From Pseudomonadales bacterium (GTDB lineage Bacteria > Pseudomonadota > Gammaproteobacteria > Pseudomonadales > Halieaceae): DNA of 64,000 nt. The stretch lies in contig JACKNU010000001.1 of NCBI GenBank assembly GCA_024234675.1, positions 806,001-870,000 of the forward strand. The letters are read 5' to 3'. Of this stretch, positions 8,594-17,411 are shown in pieces. The position numbers and the translations under genes are program-made. Under the pieces are notes generated by a model that did not search any database, was not told the DNA's origin, and worked only from the letters and a program-made list of their open reading frames with translations. How positions within the stretch are numbered: the stretch's first letter is position 1; each line of letters begins with the position of its first letter.

Positions 8594-9388
8594 ATGGAAC
8601 CGATGATCAATATAGCGCTACGCGCCGCTCGCAAGGCGGGTGAGAACATCGTGCGCGCCTCCGATGATCTCGAGCGTTTTGAGGTGCGGGCCAAGGGCGT
8701 GAACAACTTCGTTTCCGATGTGGATGTCGCGGCGGAAAAGGAGATTATCTACCACCTGCACAAAGCCTACCCCGACCACGCCATCCTCGGCGAAGAGACC
8801 GGGCTGAGCGGGAGCGAGGATGCGGACTACCGCTGGGTCATAGACCCGCTGGACGGCACTACCAACTTCGTGCGGGGCATCCCCCACTACGCGGTGTCAA
8901 TCGCCTGCCTGTACAAGGGCAAGCTGGAGCACGCCGTGATCGTGGATCCGGTGCGGCGCGAGGAATTTACCGCCTCCCGCGGCCGCGGCGCGCAACTCAA
9001 TGGCCGCCGCATCCGGGTGAGCAAACTACCCGGCCTGGACGGCGCCCTGCTGGGCACGGGGATCCCTTTCAAGGATCACTGCGACGACAAGCTGGGGCCC
9101 TACAGCAAAGCCGTCGAGGTGCTCGCCGGCCAGTGCGCGGGTATTCGCCGCGCCGGGGCCGCCTCCCTGGACCTGGCCTACGTGGCCGCGGGCAGACTGG
9201 ACGGCTTCTGGGAAATCGGCCTGGCGCCCTGGGATATCGCCGCCGGCGCCCTGCTGGTGCGCGAGGCGGGCGGCCTGGTGGCGGATATCGACGCCTCGGA
9301 AAACTTCCTGCAGTCCGGCAACATCGTGTGCGGCAACCCCAAGTGTTTCAAGGCGGTACTGCAGGTGGTCAGGCCGCTGCTGGGCTAG
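8594..9388 (+). CDS. suhB: Inositol-1-monophosphatase family protein SuhB
   Basis: This Mg-dependent phosphatase of the IMPase family also acts, in E. coli, as a ribosomal RNA antitermination and biogenesis factor. The start is ATG 8594 (MEPMINIALRAARKAG), matching the family N-terminus. Metal-binding motifs are GEETG (Glu67 region), DPLDGTTNF (residues 84-92) and WDIAAGALLVREAGG near the C-terminus. Length is 264 residues. It is convergent with fabY: both genes end in the same CTAG palindrome (9385-9388). Confidence 0.96.
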   Translation: MEPMINIALRAARKAGENIVRASDDLERFEVRAKGVNNFVSDVDVAAEKEIIYHLHKAYPDHAILGEETGLSGSEDADYRWVIDPLDGTTNFVRGIPHYAVSIACLYKGKLEHAVIVDPVRREEFTASRGRGAQLNGRRIRVSKLPGLDGALLGTGIPFKDHCDDKLGPYSKAVEVLAGQCAGIRRAGAASLDLAYVAAGRLDGFWEIGLAPWDIAAGALLVREAGGLVADIDASENFLQSGNIVCGNPKCFKAVLQVVRPLLG

Positions 9389-11259
9389 CGGGTGCCGCCT
9401 TCGGGGTGCATATCCTCGTAGGCCGACACCAGATCCAGTGACACCGGCTGGCCCGCCACCCGGATCTGGTGCGCGTCCAGTTCCACGTCCGCGTCCGCCA
9501 GCACCCCGTGATCGAACTTGTAAACCGGCTTGACGGTGCCCGCGAGCATGCCGTCGTCATAGGCCTGCTGGCGCTCGCGCACCGCCTCGTTGGCGCGCTG
9601 CCAGTCCCGCCACTGCTGCTTCGAGTAGCGCCGCTGCAGCATGCTGTTGACCGTGGCGGGACTCAGCAGGGTGGCGGAGGCGTTGTTGCCGCCAAAACCC
9701 TTGGAATTGATCACCGCGTAAGCCAGCTGCTGCGGGTCTGTCTGCCGGTGAGCATTGCTGAAGGACAGGTGCTGGTGATGCACATCGGCGGCAATTGCGT
9801 CGATGGTGCTGATGCCGGGGATGATCCCGTCCTGCCAGCTGCCCAGGGTCGCGGTGAGCTGATCGCCGGAGGCGGACCCCAGGGAATGCCCCAGGTAGCA
9901 CTTCACCGCCGCCACCGGCCAGTCGGCTATGCCAAAGGCCCGCGCGGTCGCGTCGAGGATGGCGGACTCGGTAACCCGGTTCTGCGGCGTGCCCGTGCCG
10001 TGGGCCTGCACCAGGCCGCCGCTGCGCAGGGCCCGCTCTCCGACTATGGCGCGGGCGGCCGCCACGGCCTTGGCCATGGTGATGTAGTTGCCCACCCCGG
10101 GGCCGGAGATGGACTTCTTGAAGCCGTCGGCATTGACGAACACATCGGTGGCCGCGCCAAACACCGTGGCACCCAGTTCCAGGGCCAGGGCATCGTCGAA
10201 CAGCACCACCATTTGCGCCGACTCCGCGATGGTGAATCCGCAGTTCTCGGCAAAGGGGCGGCAGGCGCGCCGGTGGTCGGGCTCCTGGTCCTCCGCCAGG
10301 CCATCCAGCTGGCGCAGGCCCTTGTCGGTAGCCAGCGCGCCCATGGCGGCATAGCCCTCCATCACTTCAGGATTGACCGGCGCCTCGGATGAACCGACGA
10401 ACACCACCCGAGCCCGGCCCTGGCGGATATCCTCTATACCCTGCCGCAGGTTGTACAGAAACGAGGCGCAGGCGCCCAGGCTGGCGCCGGTGGATCCCAG
10501 ACTGCCCAGCACGTAGGCGTTGACAAAATCAGCCGGCATTTCCGCCAGTCCCAGCGGGCAGAACTTGGAGGTCACCCGCTGGCCCAGGTAGCGCGCCTTG
10601 ATCATGCCCCCTATGCCGGCACCGTCAAGCTGTCCCATGGCGCTGCCGGCGTAGACGCTCATCTGGTCTATACCCACCCTGCGACGCACGGTATCCCAGT
10701 CCAGCCCCAGGCTGCCCAGGGCGTCGGAGGCGGCGTAAACCGACATCTGCAGGCCCCGGGGGTGGTTGCGCGACGGGTACAGGGTCCCGGGTTCAAAGCC
10801 GGTTGGCAGCTGCCCCGCGGCCTTGACCTCGAACTCCCGGTGGGTGGGCAGGTAGAAGTCCTGCTGGCCGACAATTTTTACGTTCACGTGGGTGTCGCTG
10901 GTGGGGCTCACCACCCAATCCGGCGGAATCTGGTCCGGCAGGTGCTTGCGCGCCAGGTCGAAACTGACGGGCTGGCCATTGCTCTGGGTGGGAAAGCGCT
11001 GGTTCCAGCTGACCGAATCGGGATCGAAGTGCTGGCTCTCCACCCGCCGCACCAGGCTGTGGTCGAGAATATACCGCTCCCGGTCGGCGTCACCGACCCG
11101 GGGCTGCATCAGGGCGGCCAGCGCGGCCAGTGTCCGCTGTTGCTGTGCCCGGGGCAAGGCACTGTAGACCATGCGACGAAACGCGTGGTGGCCGGAGACG
11201 CGGCCGGCGCCATTGATACCACCAAAGCCCACGATCACCGGTAACGCCTGACCACCCAT
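9385..11259 (-). CDS. fabY: FabY-type beta-ketoacyl-ACP synthase
   Basis: This is a large condensing enzyme of 624 residues. The N-terminus ALPVIVGFGGINGAGR and the size match the FabY class, which starts fatty-acid synthesis in Pseudomonas by condensing acetyl-CoA with malonyl-ACP. The Cys-His-His triad is Cys264 (STGASLGACAS), His420 (VQAHGTGTPQNR) and His458 (CYLGHSLGSASG). An upstream in-frame extension to 11343 is possible, but ATG 11259 follows a GGGAGGG stretch and starts with the conserved segment. The FabY assignment within the KAS superfamily is from memory of the family. A FabB/FabF-like role in an unknown pathway is the alternative. Confidence 0.85.
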   Translation of the reverse strand: MGGQALPVIVGFGGINGAGRVSGHHAFRRMVYSALPRAQQQRTLAALAALMQPRVGDADRERYILDHSLVRRVESQHFDPDSVSWNQRFPTQSNGQPVSFDLARKHLPDQIPPDWVVSPTSDTHVNVKIVGQQDFYLPTHREFEVKAAGQLPTGFEPGTLYPSRNHPRGLQMSVYAASDALGSLGLDWDTVRRRVGIDQMSVYAGSAMGQLDGAGIGGMIKARYLGQRVTSKFCPLGLAEMPADFVNAYVLGSLGSTGASLGACASFLYNLRQGIEDIRQGRARVVFVGSSEAPVNPEVMEGYAAMGALATDKGLRQLDGLAEDQEPDHRRACRPFAENCGFTIAESAQMVVLFDDALALELGATVFGAATDVFVNADGFKKSISGPGVGNYITMAKAVAAARAIVGERALRSGGLVQAHGTGTPQNRVTESAILDATARAFGIADWPVAAVKCYLGHSLGSASGDQLTATLGSWQDGIIPGISTIDAIAADVHHQHLSFSNAHRQTDPQQLAYAVINSKGFGGNNASATLLSPATVNSMLQRRYSKQQWRDWQRANEAVRERQQAYDDGMLAGTVKPVYKFDHGVLADADVELDAHQIRVAGQPVSLDLVSAYEDMHPEGGTR

Positions 11260-11301
11260 TACCAACACCCTCCCTGCACCGTTGTCATGACAAAACAACA
11301 G

Positions 11302-11329
11302 TTTACGGCCTATGCCGGACACATATAAT
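11302..11329 (+). promoter_or_regulatory. Probable promoter of the AraC-family regulator
   Basis: A perfect TATAAT at 11324-11329 has a weak -35 (TTTACG, 11302-11307) 16 bp upstream, in the 129-bp region between divergent fabY and the regulator. The surrounding segment is unusually AT-rich for this window. It contains overlapping near-repeats (ATATAA twice, 11323-11338) that could be regulator half-sites. Confidence 0.5.
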
Positions 11330-11388
11330 TGCATATAAGTCACAAATTATGGCATTTTGGCCACCAGTCGCCACTGGAGCCACGCCTT

Positions 11389-12384
11389 GTGTACACCGTC
11401 GCCACCCTGCTCTACCCCCACGCACTGGCAACCAGTGTCGCCCTGCCCATGGAAATCCTGCAGGCCGCCAGCCAGACGGCCAGTGTAGGCTCGCGAGGTA
11501 CCCCCCAGGTAACAACCCTGCTGGCCGGCCCGGACGGCGGCCCGATGCGCCTGTCCAGCGGGCTGACCCTGCAGCCCGACCTGGCCTACGACGCCCTGCC
11601 GTCGCTGGACCTGCTGCTGTTGCCCGCCATCTGGCGCAGCCCGCTGCCAACCATCAAGTTGCTGCGACCCTGGCTGCCGCTGCTGCGCGACTTCGCCACC
11701 GCCGGCACCCGACTGTGCAGCGTGGGCACCGGCAGCTGCCTGCTGGCCGAAGCCGGCCTGCTCGCGGGGCAGCCCGCCACGACCCACTGGAACTATTTCG
11801 AGCGCTTCGCCCGCCGCTACCCCGAGGTGCAGCTGAAGACCCGGCACCTGATCACCCAGAGCGGCAATATCTACTGCGTGGGCAGCGTCAACTCCATCGC
11901 CGACCTGATGGTGCACATAGCTGAGGAGTGGTTTGGCAGCCGGGTGGCGCGGGCGGTGGAGAACCAGTTCTCCCCGGAAATACGCCGCAGTTTCCGGGCC
12001 GCGGCCTATCAGGACCAGACAGACAGCTCGCACCACGACGAGCTGGTAATAGAGGCGCAACAATGGCTGCGGGATCACCTGGGCGCAGCGGTTGGCATGC
12101 AGACCCTGGCGGCGAGCCTGGGACTCAGCGTGCGCAGTTTCAATCGCCGTTTCCGCCAGGCCACCGGCACCAGTCCCCAGGCCTACCTGCAGCGCCTGCG
12201 CATCAACCAGGCCAGGGAGTTGCTCAAGCACAGCAACCTCAACGTCAGCGATATCGCCTGGCAGGTGGGCCTGCAGGACGCCAGTTACTTCTCGCAACTG
12301 TTTCGTCGCCACAGCGGGGTCAGCCCGCTGCGCTACCGGCAGGCGGTGCGCGGCAAGCTGTTCACCGCTGGCAACCTTGAGTAA
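11389..12384 (+). CDS. GlxA-type AraC-family transcriptional regulator
   Basis: This is a two-domain regulator. Residues 1-190 form a DJ-1/PfpI (GATase-1-like) sensor domain with GTGSCLLAEAGLL at the nucleophile-elbow position. The C-terminal 100 residues are a double helix-turn-helix AraC domain (LAASLGLSVRSFNRRFRQAT and DIAWQVGLQDASYFSQLFRR). The start is set at GTG 11389 (YTVATLLYPHALATS), preceded by GGAG at 11375; an ATG start at 11329 is also in frame but would overlap the -10 element. It diverges from fabY and precedes the thiolase, so it may control one or both. The effector is unknown. Confidence 0.88.
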   Translation: MYTVATLLYPHALATSVALPMEILQAASQTASVGSRGTPQVTTLLAGPDGGPMRLSSGLTLQPDLAYDALPSLDLLLLPAIWRSPLPTIKLLRPWLPLLRDFATAGTRLCSVGTGSCLLAEAGLLAGQPATTHWNYFERFARRYPEVQLKTRHLITQSGNIYCVGSVNSIADLMVHIAEEWFGSRVARAVENQFSPEIRRSFRAAAYQDQTDSSHHDELVIEAQQWLRDHLGAAVGMQTLAASLGLSVRSFNRRFRQATGTSPQAYLQRLRINQARELLKHSNLNVSDIAWQVGLQDASYFSQLFRRHSGVSPLRYRQAVRGKLFTAGNLE

Positions 12385-12486
12385 GGGCTGGGCCTGTGGC
12401 TAAATGACCGCCCTGATTTCCGCCGCGGCGCAGCTCGCCCCGGCCCCCCACACCCGCTTTGACCCAACTGCTAAAGGAAACGAGCC

Positions 12487-13671
12487 ATGAGTAACGATTC
12501 GGTAGTCATCCTCAGCGGCGCCCGCACGCCCATGGGCGGCCTGCTGGGCAGCCTCGCCCCGGTACCCGCGCCGGAACTGGCCAGTACCGCTATCGCCGCC
12601 GCCATCGAGCGCGCTGGTATTGCGGCCACGGAAGTGGACGAGGTATTCATGGGCTGCGTATTGCCGGCGGGACTCAAGCAATGCCCGGCGCGCCAGGCCG
12701 CTATCGGCGCCGGCATTCCCAAGGCCGCCGGTGCGGTCACGGTAAACAAGGCCTGCGGCAGCGGCATGCAGGCGGCGATTTTCGGCTACGACAGCATCGT
12801 CGCCGGCACCAACAAGGTAGTGGTCGCCGGCGGTATGGAGAGCATGAGCAACGCCCCGCACCTGCTGCTGGGCGCCCGCGGCGGCCTGGGCAGCGGCCAC
12901 AAGAGCACCTATGACCACATGTTCCTGGACGGACTGGAGGACGCCTATACCGGCGGCGCCATGGGCAGCTTCGCCCAGGCCACCGCCGATGAGCGCGGCC
13001 TCACCCGGGAGCAGATGGACGCTTTCGCCATTGAATCCCTGACCCGTGCCAAGCGCGCCATCGACTCGGGGGCACTCACGGCGGAGACCGCCCCGGTCAC
13101 GGTGCGCACCCGCAAGGGCGAGTACCTGGTGACCGACGACGAGCAACCCCACAAGGCCGCGGTCGAGAAGATTCCCGGCCTGCGCCCGGCCTTCGCCAAA
13201 GACGGCAGCATCACCGCCGCCAACTCCAGCTCCATATCCGACGGCGCCAGCGCCCTGGTGCTGATGAGCGAAGCCGGGGCGGCGGCGCAGGGACTGCAAC
13301 CCATGGCCAGGATCGTGGCCCACGCGCGCCACAGCCAGGATCCCTCCGAATTCACCATCGCCCCCATCGGCGCCATCCGCAAATTGTATGCAAAGACCGG
13401 CTGGTCGAACGCGGATGTCGACCTGTTCGAGATCAATGAGGCCTTCGCCATGGTGACCATGCTGGCCATACAGGAGTTGGGCCTGGATCACGAGCGGGTG
13501 AATGTCCATGGCGGCGCCTGCGCCCAGGGTCACCCCATCGGCTCCACCGGCTCGCGCATCATGGTTACCCTGATGCACGCCCTGCGACAGCACGGCAAGC
13601 AGCGCGGTGTCGCCGCCCTGTGTATAGGCGGTGGCGAAGCGACCGCTGTCGGCATCGAGCTCATCCAGTAA
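12487..13671 (+). CDS. Acetyl-CoA C-acetyltransferase (thiolase)
   Basis: This 394-residue thiolase of the biosynthetic/degradative AtoB-like type condenses or cleaves acetoacetyl-CoA and related 3-ketoacyl-CoAs. The full catalytic set is present: Cys90 (NKACGSGMQA), His349 (AQGHPIGSTGSR) and Cys379 (ALCIGGGEATA). The preceding gene ends 102 bp upstream. ribBA follows after a strong palindrome. Unlike the two thiolase-like proteins at 21527-23748, all catalytic residues are intact. Whether it acts in PHB synthesis, ketolysis or fatty-acid oxidation cannot be told from sequence. Confidence 0.95.
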   Translation: MSNDSVVILSGARTPMGGLLGSLAPVPAPELASTAIAAAIERAGIAATEVDEVFMGCVLPAGLKQCPARQAAIGAGIPKAAGAVTVNKACGSGMQAAIFGYDSIVAGTNKVVVAGGMESMSNAPHLLLGARGGLGSGHKSTYDHMFLDGLEDAYTGGAMGSFAQATADERGLTREQMDAFAIESLTRAKRAIDSGALTAETAPVTVRTRKGEYLVTDDEQPHKAAVEKIPGLRPAFAKDGSITAANSSSISDGASALVLMSEAGAAAQGLQPMARIVAHARHSQDPSEFTIAPIGAIRKLYAKTGWSNADVDLFEINEAFAMVTMLAIQELGLDHERVNVHGGACAQGHPIGSTGSRIMVTLMHALRQHGKQRGVAALCIGGGEATAVGIELIQ

Positions 13672-13674
13672 CGC

Positions 13675-13694
13675 GGCGGGCGCCGGCGCCCGCC
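13675..13694. repeat. Perfect 20-bp GC palindrome between thiolase and ribBA
   Basis: GGCGGGCGCCGGCGCCCGCC is a perfect inverted repeat starting 3 bp after the thiolase stop and ending 19 bp before the ribBA start. It could fold as a very stable RNA hairpin. No U-tract follows, so it is not a standard intrinsic terminator; it may stabilise the upstream mRNA or lower read-through into ribBA. Confidence 0.6.
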
Positions 13695-13713
13695 CTCTTC
13701 CGAGGCAAGCACA

Positions 13714-14829
13714 ATGGCTCTCAGCAGCGTTCCCGACATTCTCGACGACATTCGCGCCGGCAAGATGGTTATCCTGATGGATGACGAAGACAGGGAGAAC
13801 GAGGGCGATCTCATCATCGCCGCCGAGGCGGTCACCCCCGAGATCATCACCTTCTTCTCCTCCGAGGCCTGCGGCCTGATCTGCATGCCCATTACCGAGG
13901 AGCGCGCCCGCCAGTTGCAACTGCCGTTAATGGTGCGCGACAACCGCTCCCAGCACGAGACCAATTTTACCGTCTCCATCGATGCCGCCGAGCGCAAGGG
14001 CCCGGGAATCAGCTCGATACAGCGCACCCATACCGTACTGACCGCGGTGAAACCCGCAGCGGGGCCCGACGACATCGTCCAGCCGGGTCACATCTTCCCG
14101 CTGGTCGCCAAGCCGGGCGGCGTGCTGCGCCGCGCCGGCCATACCGAGGCCGGCGTCGACCTGGCGCGCATGGCCGGTTTCGAGCCGGCGGCACTGATCG
14201 TGGAAATCATGAACGAGGACGGCACCATGGCGCGCCGGCCGCAACTGGAGGAGTTCGCGGCCAAACACCAGCTGCGCATGGGCACCATCGCCGACCTGAT
14301 CCAGTACCGGGCCCTGCACGAGCAGTCGGTGGAGTTGCGTGACAGCCGGCTGATGCCCACCGAGTTCGGTGAGTTCACCCTGCACACCTTCCTGGACCTG
14401 ATCGACGACACGGTGCACTACGCCCTGACCCTGGGAGAAATCCACGAGGAGCGCGAGACCCTGGTACGGGTGCAGACCATCAACACCCTGCGCGACGTCC
14501 TGGGCACGCAGATCCAGGGGGCCGGGCCCGGCTGGTCATACCGCCGCGCCATGCAACAGATCGCCGCAGAGGGTGCCGGGACAGTGGTGTTGATAGGCCA
14601 GCATAACAGTGCCGAGCAGAGCCTGGCGGAAGTCATCAGTTTTCCCGACCCGCCCGGGCACGCCGGCCCGTCGAGCCCGGAAGGCATACAGAATTACCGG
14701 GTGATCGGCACCGGCTCGCAGATACTCAAGCGCCTGGGCATAGGCAGGATGCGCCTGATGTCGGCGCCGGTGCACTTCAACGCCCTGTCGGGCTTCAATC
14801 TGGAAGTCACGGAATTCGTCCAGCCCTGA
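13714..14829 (+). CDS. ribBA: Riboflavin synthesis protein: DHBP synthase with degenerate GTP cyclohydrolase II domain
   Basis: The N-terminal domain (residues 1-205) is 3,4-dihydroxy-2-butanone-4-phosphate synthase. It has the acidic loop DDEDRENEGDL (23-33) and HTEAGVDLAR (143-152). The C-terminal 160 residues keep the GTP cyclohydrolase II fold in outline. However, they contain no cysteine, so the three zinc-binding cysteines of active RibA are gone, along with the normal catalytic motif. RibA activity must therefore come from another gene. This layout is known in other proteobacteria, where the protein acts as RibB. With only 42 bp upstream, an FMN riboswitch is not present here. Confidence 0.9.
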   Translation: MALSSVPDILDDIRAGKMVILMDDEDRENEGDLIIAAEAVTPEIITFFSSEACGLICMPITEERARQLQLPLMVRDNRSQHETNFTVSIDAAERKGPGISSIQRTHTVLTAVKPAAGPDDIVQPGHIFPLVAKPGGVLRRAGHTEAGVDLARMAGFEPAALIVEIMNEDGTMARRPQLEEFAAKHQLRMGTIADLIQYRALHEQSVELRDSRLMPTEFGEFTLHTFLDLIDDTVHYALTLGEIHEERETLVRVQTINTLRDVLGTQIQGAGPGWSYRRAMQQIAAEGAGTVVLIGQHNSAEQSLAEVISFPDPPGHAGPSSPEGIQNYRVIGTGSQILKRLGIGRMRLMSAPVHFNALSGFNLEVTEFVQP

Positions 14830-14856
14830 GCACAGGGCCGGACGTTTCCCGCCGAC

Positions 14857-17274
14857 CTATTCTTCCAGGGTCATCCGCCCGATCTTCTGCGCCTCCTGCG
14901 CCGCTTGACAGAACGGCATATCGATCCAGTTACTGCTGGAATACAGCTCGGTGGCATCCGCGTAATGGGGGTTGGCCGGATCGGTGGACTGGGAATAGGT
15001 GAGGATGGCATAGGCGTCCGGGCAATCGCTCTCGTCCCAGGTTACCGCCTGGATGTAGCTGTTGCCATGGGTGATATTGGCATAGCCTTCGCCGTCAACG
15101 AGGCTGGAGGTAATCACGCTGAACATCATCGAGCCGGAGCCGCCGTGGATGCCATAGCGGGTGCCGTTTTTCTCATCGAACTGCACCTCACCCCAGGGAG
15201 CGTCCACAGCAATGCCGGCCGCCACCAGGGTATCAACGCCATCGGCGAAGGCCTGCTTGACCGCTTCCACCACCGTTTCGTTGGCGGTGTTGAGATCGCG
15301 CGGGGTATGGACCGGGTCGGCCGCATTGAAGGGCACCGCCCAGAAGTCGTCGGTGCCGCTTACCGCCTTCCAGAACTCGTAGAAAACATGCCCGCCGACG
15401 CTGTCCAGCCTGTGGGCGCGGTCCCAGTCCGCCAGTACCGAGCAGGCCTGGGCCACGGTGGCGGGGTTGTCGGAATAGAGCGACCAGTCGTCCACCCCGG
15501 TACAGATATCGATCACATCCGCCACCACCAGTTCGGCGGCGTGGTTGGTCGCCTGGTAGCTGAGCTGGCGGATATTGTCGATATTGAACCCGGGGGCGCC
15601 CAGGCCGTCAGTACCTGCCAGGCGATTCTCCGCCTGGGTAAAGGTATGCCGGGTGCGGATACTCTGGGTCACGTCCTCCTTGCCGATAATGGGGGAGAAG
15701 CCGGTGAGCAGGTTGCGCGGGTTGGCCAACCAGTAGCTGTCGTTGGCGTTGGCGCCATAGCTGCGCGTCTCCAGCTTGGGCAGGCTGTCATAACCGAAAA
15801 TACCCTCGGCAGTATCCGGGTCGTTGCCCCACTCGCAGGCGGAGTCGGAGCCGTCCATGGTGACGAAACCCTGGTCCGTGAGCAGTGTCTGCAGCAGGCC
15901 GCGGATACAGCTGTTGTACTTGTTGATAGACACGTTGGGCACCACGGAGATATCGCTGTACAGGGCGTCCCCGTAGCGATCCGCCGCGATGGTGTTGACC
16001 CAGGGAATGCCGATGGGACGCAGGGCCTGCGTGAACTCATCCATATTGGCCGCCTGGCCCATGCGCACCCACTGCTCCAGGCCGCGCAGGTTTTCCAGGT
16101 TGGCGTCGCGGTAGGTCAGCAGGGTACCCACCGCGTTGGGCCAGCCGGCGAGCAGCGGCGAGACCGCACCGAGATCGACGATGGGGCCGAAGTGGGACAG
16201 GTAAAACGTGTGCTCCACGGTCTCCACCGAGCCATCGGCCAGCAGGTTCTGGGCGCTGACGGTGCGGCTCTCGATATCGCGAACCTCACCATCGTAGATG
16301 TACTGCATCTTGTTGTCGGGGTTCAACTCCAACTCGTAGAAGGTAAAGCGGCTGCCGGTGCTGACGGTATGCGACCAGGCCACATTCTGGCTGAAGCCGA
16401 TAACCGGCGCCGGCAGCCCGATCAGGGCGGAGCCCATCACGTCGTACTCGCCGGGCAGGGTCAGGTGAAACATGAAGAAGCGCTCGTAACCCTGCCAGGG
16501 GAAGTGCGGGTTGCCGAACAGGATGCCGGAGTTGGTCTGGGAGGCATCGGCACCTACGGCATAGGCATTACTGCCGATTTCGTCCACGGCGGGCATATCC
16601 ATGGCCGTGGTCACCGTCTCCCTGTCCACACTCGCCAGCAATTGCTCGCCGGCGCTTATACCGGCGGGCAGTACGCTGGTTACGGCATTGTCAGGTGAGG
16701 CTGCCACGGAAAAACCCGACAGGGGATCGGAGCTGGCGCGCAATATCTGCTTGTGCACCCGCTGCACGATATCCAGGGCATCCACCTGGCGCACCCAGGG
16801 CGCGCCGCGACAGCCTTCGTCGCCCTCGGCGAGGTTGTCCACGCCGGTATCCGCGAGGTAGCGGTTCAGCCCCGCTGCGTAGCCGGTAAGATTCTGCTGG
16901 AGGAACTCGGGAAACGCATCGAACATGCGCTGTGCGGCTTGCTCGTCGTTGAACAGCTTCATGACCAGGTCGAGATCCAGGTCGCCGTCCGCGCCGAAAT
17001 AGCGCGCCGAATCGCCGTTGCCATCGACGATGGCGCGCATGACCACGCAGTAGTTGGCCTGCGCCGCAACATAGCCGGAGCCGTAACCCAGGCTGCCCCA
17101 GTCGTCGGCCGTGACATGGGGTATACCGTACTCGGTCCAGACCACATCCGCCTGGTAGGTGTTGTCGGAGATCGGTGGCACCACGGCCTTGGCATTGCTG
17201 CTGTTATCGGAACAGCCGGCCAGCACGGCCAGGCCCAGGGCGGCAAAAAGGGGAGCTACGGGGAGTTTGATCAT
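14857..17274 (-). CDS. Penicillin-acylase-family (Ntn) hydrolase, lipoprotein
   Basis: This 805-residue Ntn hydrolase is cut by autoprocessing into alpha and beta chains. The nucleophile is Ser235 in DEIGSNAYAVGAD, just after the spacer. Other family features are ILFGNPHFPWQGYERF and a VAWSHTVSTGSRF segment. The signal peptide ends VLAGC (lipidated Cys21), so the enzyme is probably anchored in the periplasmic face of a membrane. Relatives hydrolyse penicillins, acyl-homoserine lactones (PvdQ, QuiP) or other amides; substrate cannot be read from sequence. It lies 137 bp downstream of the catabolic crotonase in the same direction. Confidence 0.9.
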   Translation of the reverse strand: MIKLPVAPLFAALGLAVLAGCSDNSSNAKAVVPPISDNTYQADVVWTEYGIPHVTADDWGSLGYGSGYVAAQANYCVVMRAIVDGNGDSARYFGADGDLDLDLVMKLFNDEQAAQRMFDAFPEFLQQNLTGYAAGLNRYLADTGVDNLAEGDEGCRGAPWVRQVDALDIVQRVHKQILRASSDPLSGFSVAASPDNAVTSVLPAGISAGEQLLASVDRETVTTAMDMPAVDEIGSNAYAVGADASQTNSGILFGNPHFPWQGYERFFMFHLTLPGEYDVMGSALIGLPAPVIGFSQNVAWSHTVSTGSRFTFYELELNPDNKMQYIYDGEVRDIESRTVSAQNLLADGSVETVEHTFYLSHFGPIVDLGAVSPLLAGWPNAVGTLLTYRDANLENLRGLEQWVRMGQAANMDEFTQALRPIGIPWVNTIAADRYGDALYSDISVVPNVSINKYNSCIRGLLQTLLTDQGFVTMDGSDSACEWGNDPDTAEGIFGYDSLPKLETRSYGANANDSYWLANPRNLLTGFSPIIGKEDVTQSIRTRHTFTQAENRLAGTDGLGAPGFNIDNIRQLSYQATNHAAELVVADVIDICTGVDDWSLYSDNPATVAQACSVLADWDRAHRLDSVGGHVFYEFWKAVSGTDDFWAVPFNAADPVHTPRDLNTANETVVEAVKQAFADGVDTLVAAGIAVDAPWGEVQFDEKNGTRYGIHGGSGSMMFSVITSSLVDGEGYANITHGNSYIQAVTWDESDCPDAYAILTYSQSTDPANPHYADATELYSSSNWIDMPFCQAAQEAQKIGRMTLEE

Positions 17275-17342
17275 GGATACAGTCTCTTATGATTCTGGTT
17301 TAAAGCTGCGTAGATAATAACGCCTGTCGCGAGCAGTTGCAG

Positions 17343-17365
17343 CAACTAACGCCACAACTAACGCC
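17343..17365. repeat. Tandem direct repeat CAACTAACGCC
   Basis: The 11-mer CAACTAACGCC occurs at 17343-17353 and 17355-17365, separated by one base, upstream of the acylase start and next to a small palindrome GTTGCAGCAAC (17336-17346). It could be a tandem regulator site for the acylase gene. No known regulator is matched. Confidence 0.45.
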
Positions 17366-17411
17366 GCAGTGGTCAGGTCGAATCGGGCCAAAACGGGGTC
17401 ATATCCGGCAG

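Noticed and set aside
13672..13713. FMN riboswitch before ribBA
   Set aside because: Only 42 bp separate the genes, far too short for the RFN element; the palindrome there is not an RFN fold.
14905..16698. A plus-strand open frame of 597 codons opposite the acylase gene
   Set aside because: Antisense shadow of a gene with an intact Ntn nucleophile and lipobox; no domain or ribosome site supports it.
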